64,000 nt of DNA from VYDC01 sp963667515. GTDB lineage: Bacteria; Chloroflexota; Dehalococcoidia; UBA2979. Shown here in pieces: positions 46,723-57,313 of the stretch (position 1 is its first letter; every line of letters begins with the position of its first letter). Where the stretch lies: contig CAXXXY010000009.1 in NCBI GenBank assembly GCA_963667515.2, positions 1 through 64,000 on the forward strand, given 5' to 3'. Both the position numbers and the translations under genes were made by a program. The notes below the pieces were generated by a model, which saw only the letters and a list, made by a program, of their open reading frames with translations, was not told where the DNA came from and searched no databases.

Positions 46723-47625
46723 TCATGCGGCCGCCCCGGTGCGCAGCGAGAGCGCCTCGCGGACGGCGGCTGGGGTGCGGTGGCCGTGCCGTTCGACGAG
46801 CCAGTGCTGGTTGTAGCGCTGCTTGAAGGCGAGCAGCGCCTGGCGTAGCTCCTCCACCGTCTCGAAGTGCTCCACCCACAGCAGCTGCTCCTTCAGCGTG
46901 CGGATGAAGCGTTCCGCGCAGCCGTTGCCCTCGGGCGCGGCTACGAAGGACGGGCTGGAGCGGATGCCGAGGAAGCGCAGCTCCTCCTGAAAGTGGTCGC
47001 TCAGGTACTGGCTGCCGTGGTCGTGGCGGAGAGCGAGTCCCCGCGCGAGGTCCGCCTCGTAGCCGTCGAAGTGCTCCCGGAGCCCCTGCCGCAGCGGCTC
47101 CAGCGCCTCGAAGCGCGTGCCCGGTCGCGCCGCGTGGATGCCGATGCACTCCTGCGTGCAGTGATCGACGGCGATGAAGACGGTGGCGTTCCCCTCGCGG
47201 GTGGTGAGGCAGGAGGTCGCGTCGGTCCCCCACATCTCGTCAGGCCGCTCGGTGGTGATCGTCCCGTCGTGCACCCGCGGTCCGCGCCGACGCCCGACGC
47301 GGGTCGGGGCGAGCAGTCCCGCCTCCCGCATCAGCCGCAGCACCCGACCCTTGGAGGTGCGCACGCCAGCCAGCCGCAGCCGCGCCCAGGCCTTGCGATA
47401 GCCCTCGCCCAGGAACGGTGAGCCGGAGAGCACAGCGCGGATCTGCTCGGTGAGCGCCTCGTCCGTCCACGCCTGCCTCGGCCCGCGCTTCGCTGCTGGC
47501 CGCAGAGGCCGTCGCGCCCGTGCCCGCCGCTCGTAGACGGTCGAGCGCGGGACCTCCCACAGCTGGCAGATGCGCGTCGTGCCGTACGGCCGTCCCGTGG
47601 AGGGCGAGGTGGTTCGACTCATCAC
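46723..47625 (-). CDS. IS3-family transposase orfB
   Basis: The 300-residue protein has an N-terminal HTH_21-like part (GEGYRKAWARLRLAGV) and the DDE core EMWGTDATSCLTTREG (D), LRHDHGSQYLSDHF (D) and GNGCAERFIRTLKEQLLW (E). The C-terminal YNQHWLVERHGHRTPAAVRE is typical. The start overlaps the orfA stop (GTGATGA). All catalytic acids are present. Confidence 0.9.
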   Translation of the reverse strand: MMSRTTSPSTGRPYGTTRICQLWEVPRSTVYERRARARRPLRPAAKRGPRQAWTDEALTEQIRAVLSGSPFLGEGYRKAWARLRLAGVRTSKGRVLRLMREAGLLAPTRVGRRRGPRVHDGTITTERPDEMWGTDATSCLTTREGNATVFIAVDHCTQECIGIHAARPGTRFEALEPLRQGLREHFDGYEADLARGLALRHDHGSQYLSDHFQEELRFLGIRSSPSFVAAPEGNGCAERFIRTLKEQLLWVEHFETVEELRQALLAFKQRYNQHWLVERHGHRTPAAVREALSLRTGAAA

Positions 47626-47972
47626 CTCGACCTCCGGCGTGCCAAAGGGAGTCCTGCCTCCAGCTGATGCGCGCGCTGGAGCAGGAGCTCGTTCGCCATC
47701 GTGATCTCGCCGACTTTCGCCTGCAGTCGGTGGATCTCCTCGTCACGCTCGTCGGCAGGCCGGCTCGTGAGCGAGGCCCGGCCGGCGGCGAGGAAGCGCT
47801 CGCGCCACTGCGACAGCGTCGCTGCGGTCACCCCCAGCTCGCGCGAGAGCGCGTCCAACTCCTCGCCGCGCAGCAGCCTCAGCACCGCCTCGCTCTTCCG
47901 TCGCGAGGAGAAGCGACCGCGTTCCGTTCGCGACGCACTACGCCCGTTCAATCCCTGTGCGGAGCTGGTCAT
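47622..47972 (-). CDS. IS3-family transposase orfA
   Basis: The 116-residue protein from ATG 47972 (site gaggaggtg) has the HTH (SRRKSEAVLRLLRGEELDAL then SRELGVTAATLSQWRERFL) and a coiled coil (DEEIHRLQAKVGEITMANEL). It is followed by overlapping orfB. Confidence 0.85.
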   Translation of the reverse strand: MTSSAQGLNGRSASRTERGRFSSRRKSEAVLRLLRGEELDALSRELGVTAATLSQWRERFLAAGRASLTSRPADERDEEIHRLQAKVGEITMANELLLQRAHQLEAGLPLARRRSR

Positions 47973-48024
47973 GGACACCTCCTCTGCCGGGGCAGCCTGC
48001 CCCAATCAGGTGTCCAAGAAAACC

Positions 48025-48445
48025 GTGGACCGGGAGAGAACGCACTAGCTCCAGCCCGCGCGCTCTTCTTCGCCGCTCGCATGCCGCTCAGCCCCAGCTT
48101 CACCCCTCGCATCGCGGCCGCTGGGCGCGGTTGTTGCAGCAGTCGGAGGACGCGCAGCATCCGGACCGCTCGCAGCACCCTGAATATCCGGAAGTAGGGG
48201 ATGACTAGCAGGATGCTCAGCCAGTGGCGCCGTACGAACGCGACAGCTGGGAGGTTCACGCGGTAGTAGAGGACGGCGAGATCAGCGACGAAGACGGCGA
48301 GCAGGCCGAGACCAAGACGGTCGGCGAGCTTAGTGTCCAGCGGCGAGACGGGCGTCAGGGCGACGACGAACAGCGTGAGCCACACGACGGTGGCCACGTC
48401 GACGAAGATCCGCCATTGCTTCGCGCGCGGGATCGTGCGTTCCAC
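48025..48445 (-). pseudogene. voltage-sensor-like membrane protein, 3' end cut by IS3
   Basis: From GTG 48445 the frame reads an N-terminal basic stretch and four hydrophobic segments. The last is an S4-like helix with regularly spaced Arg (FRIFRVLRAVRMLRVLRLL). S1-S3 candidates are VDVATVVWLTLFVVALTPV, LGLGLLAVFVADLAVLYY and WLSILLVIPY. No pore segment is seen before the IS3 junction at about 48025. The original protein may have been a cation channel or a stand-alone voltage-sensor protein. Beyond the IS, about 20 codons (ERYRPGFDKTRGDDLGNGTD then stop) could be its old C-terminus. Confidence 0.5.
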
Positions 48446-48560
48446 GCGCCAATCGTACGTGCGAACGCGTGTTCGGCGCCCGATGGCGAGCCGCACCGCA
48501 CATTGCTTCCGGATACCCCGCCGGTGCTGCCGCCTCCGGCGTACGGGCAGGCCGGCCGCC

Positions 48561-49664
48561 TCAGGCGTGCCAGCGCTGCGCGGTCCACTGCTCGCGCGAG
48601 CTGGGGGGCCGGCGTGCCGCGACGCTCGCGATCAGCCCCGCCGCGAGCGCCATCGCGACGAGCGCCGAGCCGCCCTGCGAGACGAAGGGGAGCGGGATGC
48701 CGGTGGCCGGCAGCAGGCGCAGGTTCACCGCGACGTGCACCGTGGCCTGCGCGAAGAGCACGGCGGTGAGCCCGGCCGCGAGCACCCGCCCCAGCCGGTC
48801 GGGCGCGCGAGCCGCGGCGAGCAGCCCGCGCCACGCGATCAGCGCGATCAGCGCGAGCACGGCCGCCGCGCCGAGCAGCCCGAGCTGCTCGCCCACGAGC
48901 GCGAAGACGAAGTCCGAGGCGCGCGCCGGCACGAAGGCGAGCGCCGAGTCGGCGGGCTGGAGCAGCCCGCGCCCCGTGAGCCCGCCCGAGCCCAGCGCGA
49001 GCTCCACCTGCCGCAGCGTGAAGCCGCTGCCCAGCGGGTCGCGCCCCGGATCGACGAAGGTGGCAATGCGCTCGCGCTGGTAGTCCGGGACGGCGACGGC
49101 GAAGAGCAGCGGCGCGGCCGCGAGCGCGCAGGCGGCGGTGAGCGCGAGCGGCCGCCACGGCATGCCCCACGTGACCACCACCGCGAGCCACGCCGCCAGC
49201 AGCACGAGAGCCGTCCCCACGTCGGGCTGGAGCGCGACGAGGCCCAGCGGCGGCGCCACCAGCGCGAGCGAGCCGAGCAGCGAGCGCGACGCCGGCGCTC
49301 GCGAGGCGGCGAGGGCGGCGAGCGCCACGACCAGCGCGATCTTCGCGAACTCGGAGGGCTGCACCGTGCTCCCGCCGACGCCCAACCAGCGCTGCGAGCC
49401 GAACTCGGCGGAGCCCGCCGCGAGCACGGCGCCCAGCGCCAGCAGCGCCAGCGCGTAGCCGGCGGCGGGGAGCGCGGCCCGGCGCAGCAGCCGGTAGTCG
49501 AGGCGGGCCATCGTCAGCAGCGCCGCGAGCGCGGCGGTGGCGAAGAGCGCCTGCCGGCCCGCGCCGCCGTCGCCGACGCCCGCCGTCAGCACGCCGAGCG
49601 CGAGCAGCGCGACCACCGCGCCCGCCAGCCAGCCGTCCAGCCGCCAGCCGAGCCAGCAGATCAC
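48561..49664 (-). CDS. rodA: rod-shape peptidoglycan polymerase RodA
   Basis: The 367-residue SEDS glycosyltransferase has about ten membrane segments. Motifs: FGSQRWLGVGGSTVQPSEFA, LVALQPDVGTALVL (with catalytic-type Asp), FVPARASDFVFALVGEQLG and GIPLPFVSQGGSALVA. It polymerises glycan strands for the elongasome with its partner PBP2. GTG 49664 overlaps the repaired mrdA stop as GTGA. As sequenced, the mrdA frame runs into rodA without a stop. Confidence 0.9.
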   Translation of the reverse strand: MICWLGWRLDGWLAGAVVALLALGVLTAGVGDGGAGRQALFATAALAALLTMARLDYRLLRRAALPAAGYALALLALGAVLAAGSAEFGSQRWLGVGGSTVQPSEFAKIALVVALAALAASRAPASRSLLGSLALVAPPLGLVALQPDVGTALVLLAAWLAVVVTWGMPWRPLALTAACALAAAPLLFAVAVPDYQRERIATFVDPGRDPLGSGFTLRQVELALGSGGLTGRGLLQPADSALAFVPARASDFVFALVGEQLGLLGAAAVLALIALIAWRGLLAAARAPDRLGRVLAAGLTAVLFAQATVHVAVNLRLLPATGIPLPFVSQGGSALVAMALAAGLIASVAARRPPSSREQWTAQRWHA

Positions 49665-51593
49665 GGCGCGTCCGCCGTCGCCGTGCGCACGCGCCCGCCC
49701 GGCGCCATGTACGCTTCGAAGATCTCGCGCGCGACGGGCGCGGCGTCGAGCGCGCCCACGCCGTGCTCGAGGTAGACGACCACGGCGATCTCGGCCTGCT
49801 CGTACGGCCCCCAGCCCAGGTACCACACCGTGGGTGTCGAAGCTCCCGTCGGCGTGCGCGACGCCGAACTCGGCGGTGCCGGTCTTGCCGGCGATCGTCA
49901 GGCCGACCGGCTCGCCCCGCACCGCCGTGCCGCCCGGATCGGCCGCGCGGCGCAGCGCGTCCGCGACCACCGCGATCTGCTCGGCGCTCGCGGGGAGCCG
50001 GCCCCCGACGGTGGGCGGCAGCGGCTGCACGCCGGCTTCATCGCGGGTGGCGCCGACCACGCGCGGCACGAGCACCTCGCCGCCGTTCGCGAGCGCCGCC
50101 GCCGCGACCGCCATCTGCAGCGGCGTGACGGTGAGGAAGCCCTGCCCGATGCCCAGCGTGTAGGTGTCGCCCAGCACCCAGGGCTCGTCGCGCGCCTCGC
50201 GCTTCCAGGCGGCGTCGGGCACGAGGCCCGCCGCCTCGCCCGGCAGGTCGACGCCCGTCGGGCTGCCGAGGCCGAAGGCGCGCGCGTAGCTCGCCACGCG
50301 CTCCACGCCCAGCCCCTCGAAGAGCTGCCGCCCGCCCTGCGAGTAGCCGCCCGCGAGGTAGTAGTAGTAGACGTCGGAGGAGCGCACGAGCCCGCCCGCG
50401 AAGTCGAGCGAGCCGTGCGCCGCCCAGTCGCGGAAGACGTAGCGGACATCGGGCCTGAACTCGTCCTGCACGGTGATCGCGCCCGTGCTGACGATGCGCG
50501 TCTCGGGCGTGGCGACGCCCTCGCGCAACGCGGCGAGCCCGACGATCGGCTTGAAGATCGAGCCCGGCGCGTGCACCTCGGCGAGCGCGCGGTCGACCAG
50601 CGGCCGCCGCGGATCGTCGAGCAGCGCGGCGAACGCCTCGGGGTCGACGGAGCCGCCCGAGAAGACGCCGGCGTCGACGGCCGGCAGCGAGACGAGCGCC
50701 AGCAGGTCGCCCGTGCGCACGTCCAGCACAACGGCCGCGCCCACGGCCTGCGGCTCCGCGCGGCCCGGCGGGTCGGCGGGTCGCGGGGCAGGCAGCGCCC
50801 CGCCGATGGCGCGCGCGAGCGCCTCCGCGGCCGCTCGCTGCAGTCGCGGGTCGATGCTCAGCACCAGGCCGTCGCCGGCCTCGGGCGGCTGCTCCGCGAT
50901 CACCTCCAGCACGCGGCCCGCGGGCGTGGCCGCGACCAGCCGCCGGCCCGCGCTGCCGTGCAGCGTCTCCTCGTGCGTCAGCTCGACGCCCGAGCGCCCG
51001 ACCCGCGCGTCGAGCGGGTAGCCCGCGTCGAGGTAGGCGTCGACCGCCTCGGCGGGCAGCGGCGCCACGTGGCCCAGGATGCGCCCGTAGAGCTCACCGC
51101 CCTCGTAGACGCGGACGGCGCGCGCCTGCACGGCGACGCCGGGCAGCGGGGCGAGCGCGGCGCGCAGACGGATCGCCTCCGCCTCGTCGAGGCCGCGGCG
51201 CAGCGTGAGCGGCGCGAAGGCGTCGGGGGCGGCGCGCCCCCGCGCCAGCAGCGCCTCCAGCTCGGCGTAGGGCGTGCCGAGCTCCCGCTCCAGCTCGCGC
51301 AGCACGCCGACCTCGACGGCGGCGTCGGCGGCGATCTCGCCGGGGATCAGCACCAGTGCCAGCTCGGGCACGTTGCGCACCAGCGCCCGGCCGTCGCGGT
51401 CGTAGATCAGCCCGAGCGGCGCCTCGACGCGCTCGACGCGGAGCACCCGCCCGTCGACCTGCGCGCGCAGCGGCTCCGCCTCGATGAGCTGCATGCGGGC
51501 GAGCTGGAGCGCGAGCACGACGAGCAGCAGCACGCCGCCCGCGGCCAGCAGCACGAGGCGGCGCGTCGGGGGGAGCTCGCCAGCCTCACGCAC
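49661..51593 (-). pseudogene. mrdA: penicillin-binding protein 2, one-base frameshift near the C-terminus
   Basis: GTG 51593 lies 4 bases after the mreD stop. One transmembrane helix (RRLVLLAAGGVLLLVVLALQ) is followed by the PBP dimerisation domain (APLGLIYDRDGRALVRN) and the transpeptidase domain: HAPGSIFKPIVG (SxxK), VRSSDVYYYYLAGG and IAGKTGTAEFG (KTG). After FDTHG the frame is lost. Skipping one base (49826-49828) restores WYLGWGPYEQAEIAVVVYLE and a stop at 49661 overlapping rodA. The gene is needed for rod shape, so a sequencing or assembly error is likely, but a real mutation is possible. Confidence 0.85.
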
Positions 51594-51597
51594 GCGG

Positions 51598-52206
51598 CTA
51601 GCCGAAGAGCCCGCGGCGTCGAGGCCGCAGCGGGCGCAGCAGCAGCGCGAGGGCGGCGGCGAGGGCGGCGCTCCACGCCGCGGCGCCGACGATGCTCGGG
51701 CCGAGCGCGGAGAGCAGCGCGGGCCGGCCCGCGGCGAGCGCGAGCAGCGCGAGGTAGGCGGCCGCGCCCACGGCGGCGGCGGCCGCGGCGCGCAGCGCCA
51801 CGTCGGCAGGCGGCGATTCGCCCGCCGAGCGAGCATCGAGGGCCGACCGGCCGCGGCCCCATGGCGCTCGCCGGGGCAGCGCGCGCGCGGTGACGGCGAG
51901 CGCCGCGGTGGGCAGCAACGCGAGCAGGAACCAGCCCACGCGCTCCGTCGACACGGCGCCCAGCGCGGCGGCCGCCACGACGAGGGCCGGCGCGACCTCG
52001 ATGGGGTCGCGCGCGGCGCCCCACGCCGCCACCAGCGCGACCGGCAGCAGCGGCGCCGCGGCGCCGAGCGCGCCCGCGGGGAACAGCGCCGGCACGAGCG
52101 AGAGCTGGAGCACGACGAGCGCGGCGGCGAGCGTCGCTGCGGCGGCCGCCGCCACGGCGCTGGGGCGCGGCGCGGCGCGCTGAGCGGGCGCGTCGCCGAC
52201 GATCAT
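51598..52206 (-). CDS. mreD: rod-shape protein MreD-like
   Basis: The 202-residue hydrophobic protein has five to six predicted membrane segments (AAAAATLAAALVVLQLSLVP, LLPVALVAAWGAA, WFLLALLPTAALAVTA and others). It lies between mreC and mrdA. Its ATG overlaps the mreC stop (ATGA), and its stop is 4 bases from mrdA. The sequence is poorly conserved, as usual for MreD; position in the operon is the main evidence. Confidence 0.7.
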   Translation of the reverse strand: MIVGDAPAQRAAPRPSAVAAAAAATLAAALVVLQLSLVPALFPAGALGAAAPLLPVALVAAWGAARDPIEVAPALVVAAAALGAVSTERVGWFLLALLPTAALAVTARALPRRAPWGRGRSALDARSAGESPPADVALRAAAAAAVGAAAYLALLALAAGRPALLSALGPSIVGAAAWSAALAAALALLLRPLRPRRRGLFG

Positions 52207-53087
52207 GGCGATGCCGCCCCGTCCGGCGCCGCATCGAGCGCGGCGCCGGGCAGCGGATCGGTCAGCAGCAGCAGCTGCTCCAGCCGCGCGTAGTCGACGA
52301 GCGGCTCGACCTCGACGGTGGCGAAGAGGTCGTGCGGCTGGGCGCGGACGGCGGTGATGCGGCCGGCGAGCAGGCCCGGCGGGAGCCGCCCGCCGAGCGC
52401 CGAGGTGAGCACGGCGTCGCCCACCGCGATGGGCGCGCCCGGCGGCACCAGCTCGAGGCGCAGCCCGCCGCTGCCGCCCGCGAGGGCGCCCGGCGTGCGC
52501 GAGCCCTGCACCACGGCCGTGACGGCCGAGCCCGCGTCGATGAGCAGCCGCACGCGGGCGCTGCGCTCGGCGACCTCGGTGACGACGCCGACGAGCGTGG
52601 CTGCGGGGCCGAGCGCCGGCTGCCCGACGCGCACGCCGTGCGCGCGCCCGCGGTCGATGAGCAGCGAGGCGCGAGCCGGCGAGGGATCGCGCGCGAGCAC
52701 CGAGGCGGCGACGATGCCGGGCGCGCCGCGGCCCTCGACGGCGGCCCCGCCCGGGCCGCTGCCTGCGAGCGCGCCACCTGCCAGCCCGCCATCCGCGAGG
52801 CCGGCCGCACCCACCGCCTCCAGCAGCTCGGCGATCTGCGCGGCGGCAGCGCGCTCCTCGCGCAGCGCCGCCACCTCCGCCGAGAGGCGCGCCACGTCGC
52901 GCTCGAGGTCGGCGTTCTCGGCCGCGAGCGCGCGCAGTTACCCGGCGGAGAGCGCGAGTTCGGAGGCGGGGCGCACCGCGGCGTCGACCGCGCTCGCGAG
53001 CCCGCCCACCACGGTCGAGGCGGCGAGCAGCAGCAGCGCGAGCGCCAGCGTCGCCGAGAGCCATGCGGTGCTGCGGGTGCCGACCAC
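52203..53087 (-). pseudogene. mreC: rod-shape protein MreC with an in-frame stop
   Basis: GTG 53087 is the first start after mreB. The frame reads VGTRSTAWLSATLALALLLL (transmembrane) and VRPASELALSAG, then TAA at 52938-52940, then in the same frame LRALAAENADLERDVARLS (coiled coil) and the beta domain (GIVAASVLARDPSPARASL, RVRLLIDAGSAVTAVVQG). A CAA to TAA change (Gln) would explain the stop. Translation could restart at GTG 52895, but without the membrane anchor. MreC links MreB to PBP2. An error in the sequence or a real nonsense mutation are both possible. Confidence 0.8.
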
Positions 53088-53168
53088 GCGCTCTGCCCCC
53101 GACCCCTTCGTCGCCTGCGGCCGCGTGGGGAGCGCCGCGGCCGCGGCGAGCGCGCCGTGCGAGGTGTG

Positions 53169-54230
<1,062 letters not shown>

Positions 54231-54265
54231 GTTGTGCCTGTGCCGGTGCTCGGGGAGACGAGCCG

Positions 54266-54296
54266 AGTATAGGGCCGGGGCCGCGCCCCCGCAAAA
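54266..54296 (-). promoter_or_regulatory. mreB operon promoter
   Basis: On the minus strand TTTTGC (54296-54291), a 19-base spacer and TATACT (54271-54266), about 36 bases before the mreB start. Confidence 0.5.
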
Positions 54297-54360
54297 GAGG
54301 GGCGCGGGGAGCCGGATCGCGGCCTTTCGGCGCTCCCTCGGCGCTCCGTGGGGGCATCGC

Positions 54361-56436
54361 TCAGCGCGCCGCCGGCTCCCGCCAGCCGCGCTCCGCGAGC
54401 AGCGCGAGGAACGCCGCCTCGTCGAGCACGGTCGTGCCCAGCTCCTCGGCGCGGGCGCGCTTGCCGCCGCCGCCCGCGCCCGCGACCACGAGCGTCGTCC
54501 GCTTCGTCACCGCCGAGCCGACGCGCCCACCGAGCTCCTGGATCAGTGCCTCGACCTCGTTGCGTGACCAGCGGTCGAGGGAGCCCGTGACGACGATCGC
54601 CTCGCCGTCGAGCGGGCCGCCGCGCGCCGACACGTCATCGTCCATGCGCACCCCGGCGACGCGCAGCCGTTCGATCAGCGCGCGGTTGCGCTCGTCGCCG
54701 AGGTAGTCTACGACGGCCTGCGCCACCACCGGCCCGATGCCCTCGATCGCCTCCAACTCCTCGCGCGGCGCGGCCTGCAGCGCGGCCATCTCGCCGAAGC
54801 GCACGGCGAGCGCCATCGCCGTCTCGCCGCCGACGTGGCGGGCGCCGAGCGCGACGAGAAGCCGCCTCAGCGGCCGCGTCTTGCTCGCCTCGATCTGCGC
54901 GACGAGGTTCTCCACGAGCTTCTCGCCGATGCCGTCGAGCTCCAGCAGCTCCTCGCGGCGCTCGCCCAGCGCGTAGATGTCGGAGAGGCTGCGCACGATG
55001 CCGAGCGCGATGAGGCGGTGGGAGAGCTGCTCGCCGAAGCCCTCGATCTCCATCCCCCCGCGCGAGGTGTAGTGCTCCACCAGCTTCGCGAGCTGCGCCG
55101 GGCAGTCGCGGTTCACGCAGTAGTGCGCCGCGTCGCCCTCGTCGTGCGCCACGGGGCGGCCGCAGACGGGGCAGCGCGTCGGCATCACGAAGCGGCGCAG
55201 CCGGCGCCCGCGCCGCCGCGAGAACACGGGGCCGACCACCTGCGGGATCACGTCGCCCGCGCGCTGCACGATCACGTCGTCGCCGGCGCGGATGTCCAGC
55301 TCGCGGACGTGCGCGTCGTTGTGGAGTGTGGCCTTGCTCACCGTGACCCCGCCGACCACGACCGGCTCCAGCTCGGCGAAGGGCGTCAGCACGCCCGTCC
55401 GCCCGACGGAGACGCTGATGGCGCGGAGGCGCGTCACGGCCTGCTCGGCGGGGAACTTGTAGGCGATCGCCCAGCGCGGCTCGCGGCCGACGGCGCCGAG
55501 CTGCCGCTGCAGCGCGAAGTCGTCGACCTTCACGACGACGCCGTCGATCTCGTAGGCGAGGCCGTCGCGGCGCTCCTTCCACGCCTCGCAGAACGCGGCC
55601 ACCTCCTCGATCGTCCCGAAGCGCTCGACGTGCGGGTTCGTGGGGAAGCCCGCCGCCGCCATCCACGCCAGCGCCTCGGACTGCGAGGCGGGGGCGGAGC
55701 CCCCGGCGAGCCGCCCGAGCTGGTAGGCGAAGAACTCGAGGCGTCGCGAGGCCGTCACGGTCGGGTCCAGCTGCCGCAGCGAGCCCGCGGCCGTGTTGCG
55801 CGGGTTCATGTAGAGCTGCTCCTCCGCGCGCGCGCGCTCCACGTTGAGCCGCTCGAACTCCTCGCGCGTGAGGTAGACCTCGCCGCGCACCTCGAAGGCG
55901 GCAGGCGGCGCGTCGAGGTGCGCGGCGAGCGGGATCTGCCGCAGCGTGCGCAGGTTGACCGACACGTCCTCGCCGCGCAGGCCGTCGCCGCGGGTGGCGC
56001 CGCGAGCGAAGCGCCCCTGCTCGTAGAGCAGCGAGATCGCGAGCCCGTCGATCTTCGGCTCGCACACCATCGTCACGGCGTCGACTCCGAGCTCGCGCAG
56101 CACGCGGCCGTGCCACGCGGCCAGCTCCTCGGCGTCGAAGGCGTTGCCCAGCGAGAGCATCGGCTCGCCGTGCTCGACGACGCCGAACTGCTGCTGCGGC
56201 TCGCCGGAGACGCGCTGCGTTGGCGAGTCCGGCGTCACGAGCGCGTGGTGGCGCTCCTCGAGGCCGCGCAGCTCGCGCACCAGCGCGTCGTAGTCGCTGT
56301 CGCCGATCTCGGGCTCGTCGAGCACGAAGTAGCGGTGGTCGTGATAGCGGATCTGGCCGCGCAGCTCCTCCACGCGCTCGCGCGCGGTTTCGAGCTGCTG
56401 CGGTGTCGGGGTGGGGGGCGCGGACGGCTCCGGCAT
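54361..56436 (-). CDS. ligA: NAD-dependent DNA ligase
   Basis: The 691-residue protein starts at ATG 56436. Domain Ia includes YHDHRYFVLDEPEIGDSDYD. The adenylation domain follows with CEPKIDGLAISLLYEQG (AMP-lysine in KIDG) and YMNPRNTAAGSLRQLD. Then come the OB fold, the four-Cys zinc finger (CPVCGRPVAHDEGDAAHYC, CPAQL), the HhH domain (LELDGIGEKLVENL; LEAIEGIGPVVAQAV) and a BRCT domain (GEAIVVTGSLDRWSR). It seals nicks in replication and repair. The start is 8 bases after a TATACT box, so the mRNA is likely leaderless. Confidence 0.95.
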   Translation of the reverse strand: MPEPSAPPTPTPQQLETARERVEELRGQIRYHDHRYFVLDEPEIGDSDYDALVRELRGLEERHHALVTPDSPTQRVSGEPQQQFGVVEHGEPMLSLGNAFDAEELAAWHGRVLRELGVDAVTMVCEPKIDGLAISLLYEQGRFARGATRGDGLRGEDVSVNLRTLRQIPLAAHLDAPPAAFEVRGEVYLTREEFERLNVERARAEEQLYMNPRNTAAGSLRQLDPTVTASRRLEFFAYQLGRLAGGSAPASQSEALAWMAAAGFPTNPHVERFGTIEEVAAFCEAWKERRDGLAYEIDGVVVKVDDFALQRQLGAVGREPRWAIAYKFPAEQAVTRLRAISVSVGRTGVLTPFAELEPVVVGGVTVSKATLHNDAHVRELDIRAGDDVIVQRAGDVIPQVVGPVFSRRRGRRLRRFVMPTRCPVCGRPVAHDEGDAAHYCVNRDCPAQLAKLVEHYTSRGGMEIEGFGEQLSHRLIALGIVRSLSDIYALGERREELLELDGIGEKLVENLVAQIEASKTRPLRRLLVALGARHVGGETAMALAVRFGEMAALQAAPREELEAIEGIGPVVAQAVVDYLGDERNRALIERLRVAGVRMDDDVSARGGPLDGEAIVVTGSLDRWSRNEVEALIQELGGRVGSAVTKRTTLVVAGAGGGGKRARAEELGTTVLDEAAFLALLAERGWREPAAR

Positions 56437-56444
56437 CGCGCCGG

Positions 56445-56450
56445 AGTATA
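56445..56450 (-). promoter_or_regulatory. -10 box of ligA
   Basis: Minus-strand TATACT ends 8 bases before the ligA ATG. There is no room for a ribosome site. Confidence 0.5.
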
Positions 56451-56517
56451 GCGGCGGCCCACCTCGAGGGGGCGCGGGGATGTGCGGGCCGACACGGGCG
56501 CAGAAGCAGGCGAGCGA

Positions 56518-56523
56518 TACAAT
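56518..56523 (+). promoter_or_regulatory. -10 box of the his operon
   Basis: TACAAT (in gatacaat) lies 50 bases before the hisH GTG. It is divergent from the ligA promoter. Confidence 0.45.
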
Positions 56524-56573
56524 GTTCGTGCAGGGCCCGCCCCAGCCGGGCCCGCTGCCGAGGACTACTCGCG

Positions 56574-57296
56574 GTGCAGTCGCCCGAGACGGACTCCGTC
56601 GACCCCGACCCCTCGAGCCGCGCCTTCGCCATCGTCGTGGTCGACTACGGCGCGGGCAACCTGCGCAGCGTCCGCCGCGCGATCGAGCACGCGGGCGCGA
56701 CGGCCGTCGTGAGCGCGGAGCCGCGCGTGGTCGCGGAGGCGCGGGCGCTGGTGTTGCCGGGCGTGGGCGCTGCCGCCGACACGATGGAGAAGCTGCGCGA
56801 GCGCGGCCTCGTGGAGCCGCTGCTCGAGGCGATCGGCGCGGGCCGCCCGTTCCTCGGCGTGTGCATGGGGATGCAGGCGCTCTTCGACCTCTCGGAGGAG
56901 GGCGGGTCGCACCCCTGCCTCGGCGTGCTGCCGGGGCGTGTGGTGCGCTTTCCCGCGGGCCCGCCGATGTCGCAGATGACGGTGCCCCACATGGGGTGGA
57001 ACACCATCGAGCCGGTCGTGGAGCACCCGCTGCTCGCCGGCCTCGAGGAGGGCGAGCACGCCTACTTCGTGCACTCCTATTACCCGGCGCCCGACGATCC
57101 GACAATCGTGGTGGCGGAGACGGAGTACGGGGTGAGCTTCCCCTCGGTGGTCGCAAAGGGCAACGTGATGGCCACGCAGTTCCACCCCGAGAAGTCCGGC
57201 CGCGCCGGGCTGCGCATCTACGAGAACTTCGTCGCGCTCGCGCGCGAGCAGGACGAGGCACCGGCGGCCGCCGCGCCGGCCGCACGCACGTCGTAG
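56574..57296 (+). CDS. hisH: imidazole glycerol phosphate synthase, glutaminase subunit HisH
   Basis: The 240-residue class I glutamine amidotransferase reads IVVVDYGAGNLRSVRRAIE, VLPGVGAAADTM, FLGVCMGMQALFDLS (catalytic Cys), HMGWNTIE, YFVHSYYP and ATQFHPEKSGRAG (catalytic His and Glu). It supplies ammonia to HisF. The start is GTG 56574. An Ala-rich tail extends the C-terminus. hisA follows after 17 bases. Confidence 0.93.
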   Translation: MQSPETDSVDPDPSSRAFAIVVVDYGAGNLRSVRRAIEHAGATAVVSAEPRVVAEARALVLPGVGAAADTMEKLRERGLVEPLLEAIGAGRPFLGVCMGMQALFDLSEEGGSHPCLGVLPGRVVRFPAGPPMSQMTVPHMGWNTIEPVVEHPLLAGLEEGEHAYFVHSYYPAPDDPTIVVAETEYGVSFPSVVAKGNVMATQFHPEKSGRAGLRIYENFVALAREQDEAPAAAAPAARTS

Positions 57297-57313
57297 GCGA
57301 CGAGGAGGTCAGC

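Larger units (their letters stand above)
46694..48024 (-). mobile_element. IS3-family element, second type, apparently intact
   Basis: The inverted ends tggtttcttggacac (46694) and, inward from 48024, cggttttcttggacac bound orfA and orfB, both open and complete. No target duplication was identified with confidence. The element truncates the voltage-sensor-like gene at 48025-48445. Confidence 0.8.

Noticed and set aside
48561..51836. A single 1091-codon frame suggesting a PBP2-RodA fusion protein
   Set aside because: The junction sequence resembles neither protein; a one-base repair yields two normal genes with a GTGA overlap. The first about 80 codons lie inside mreD.
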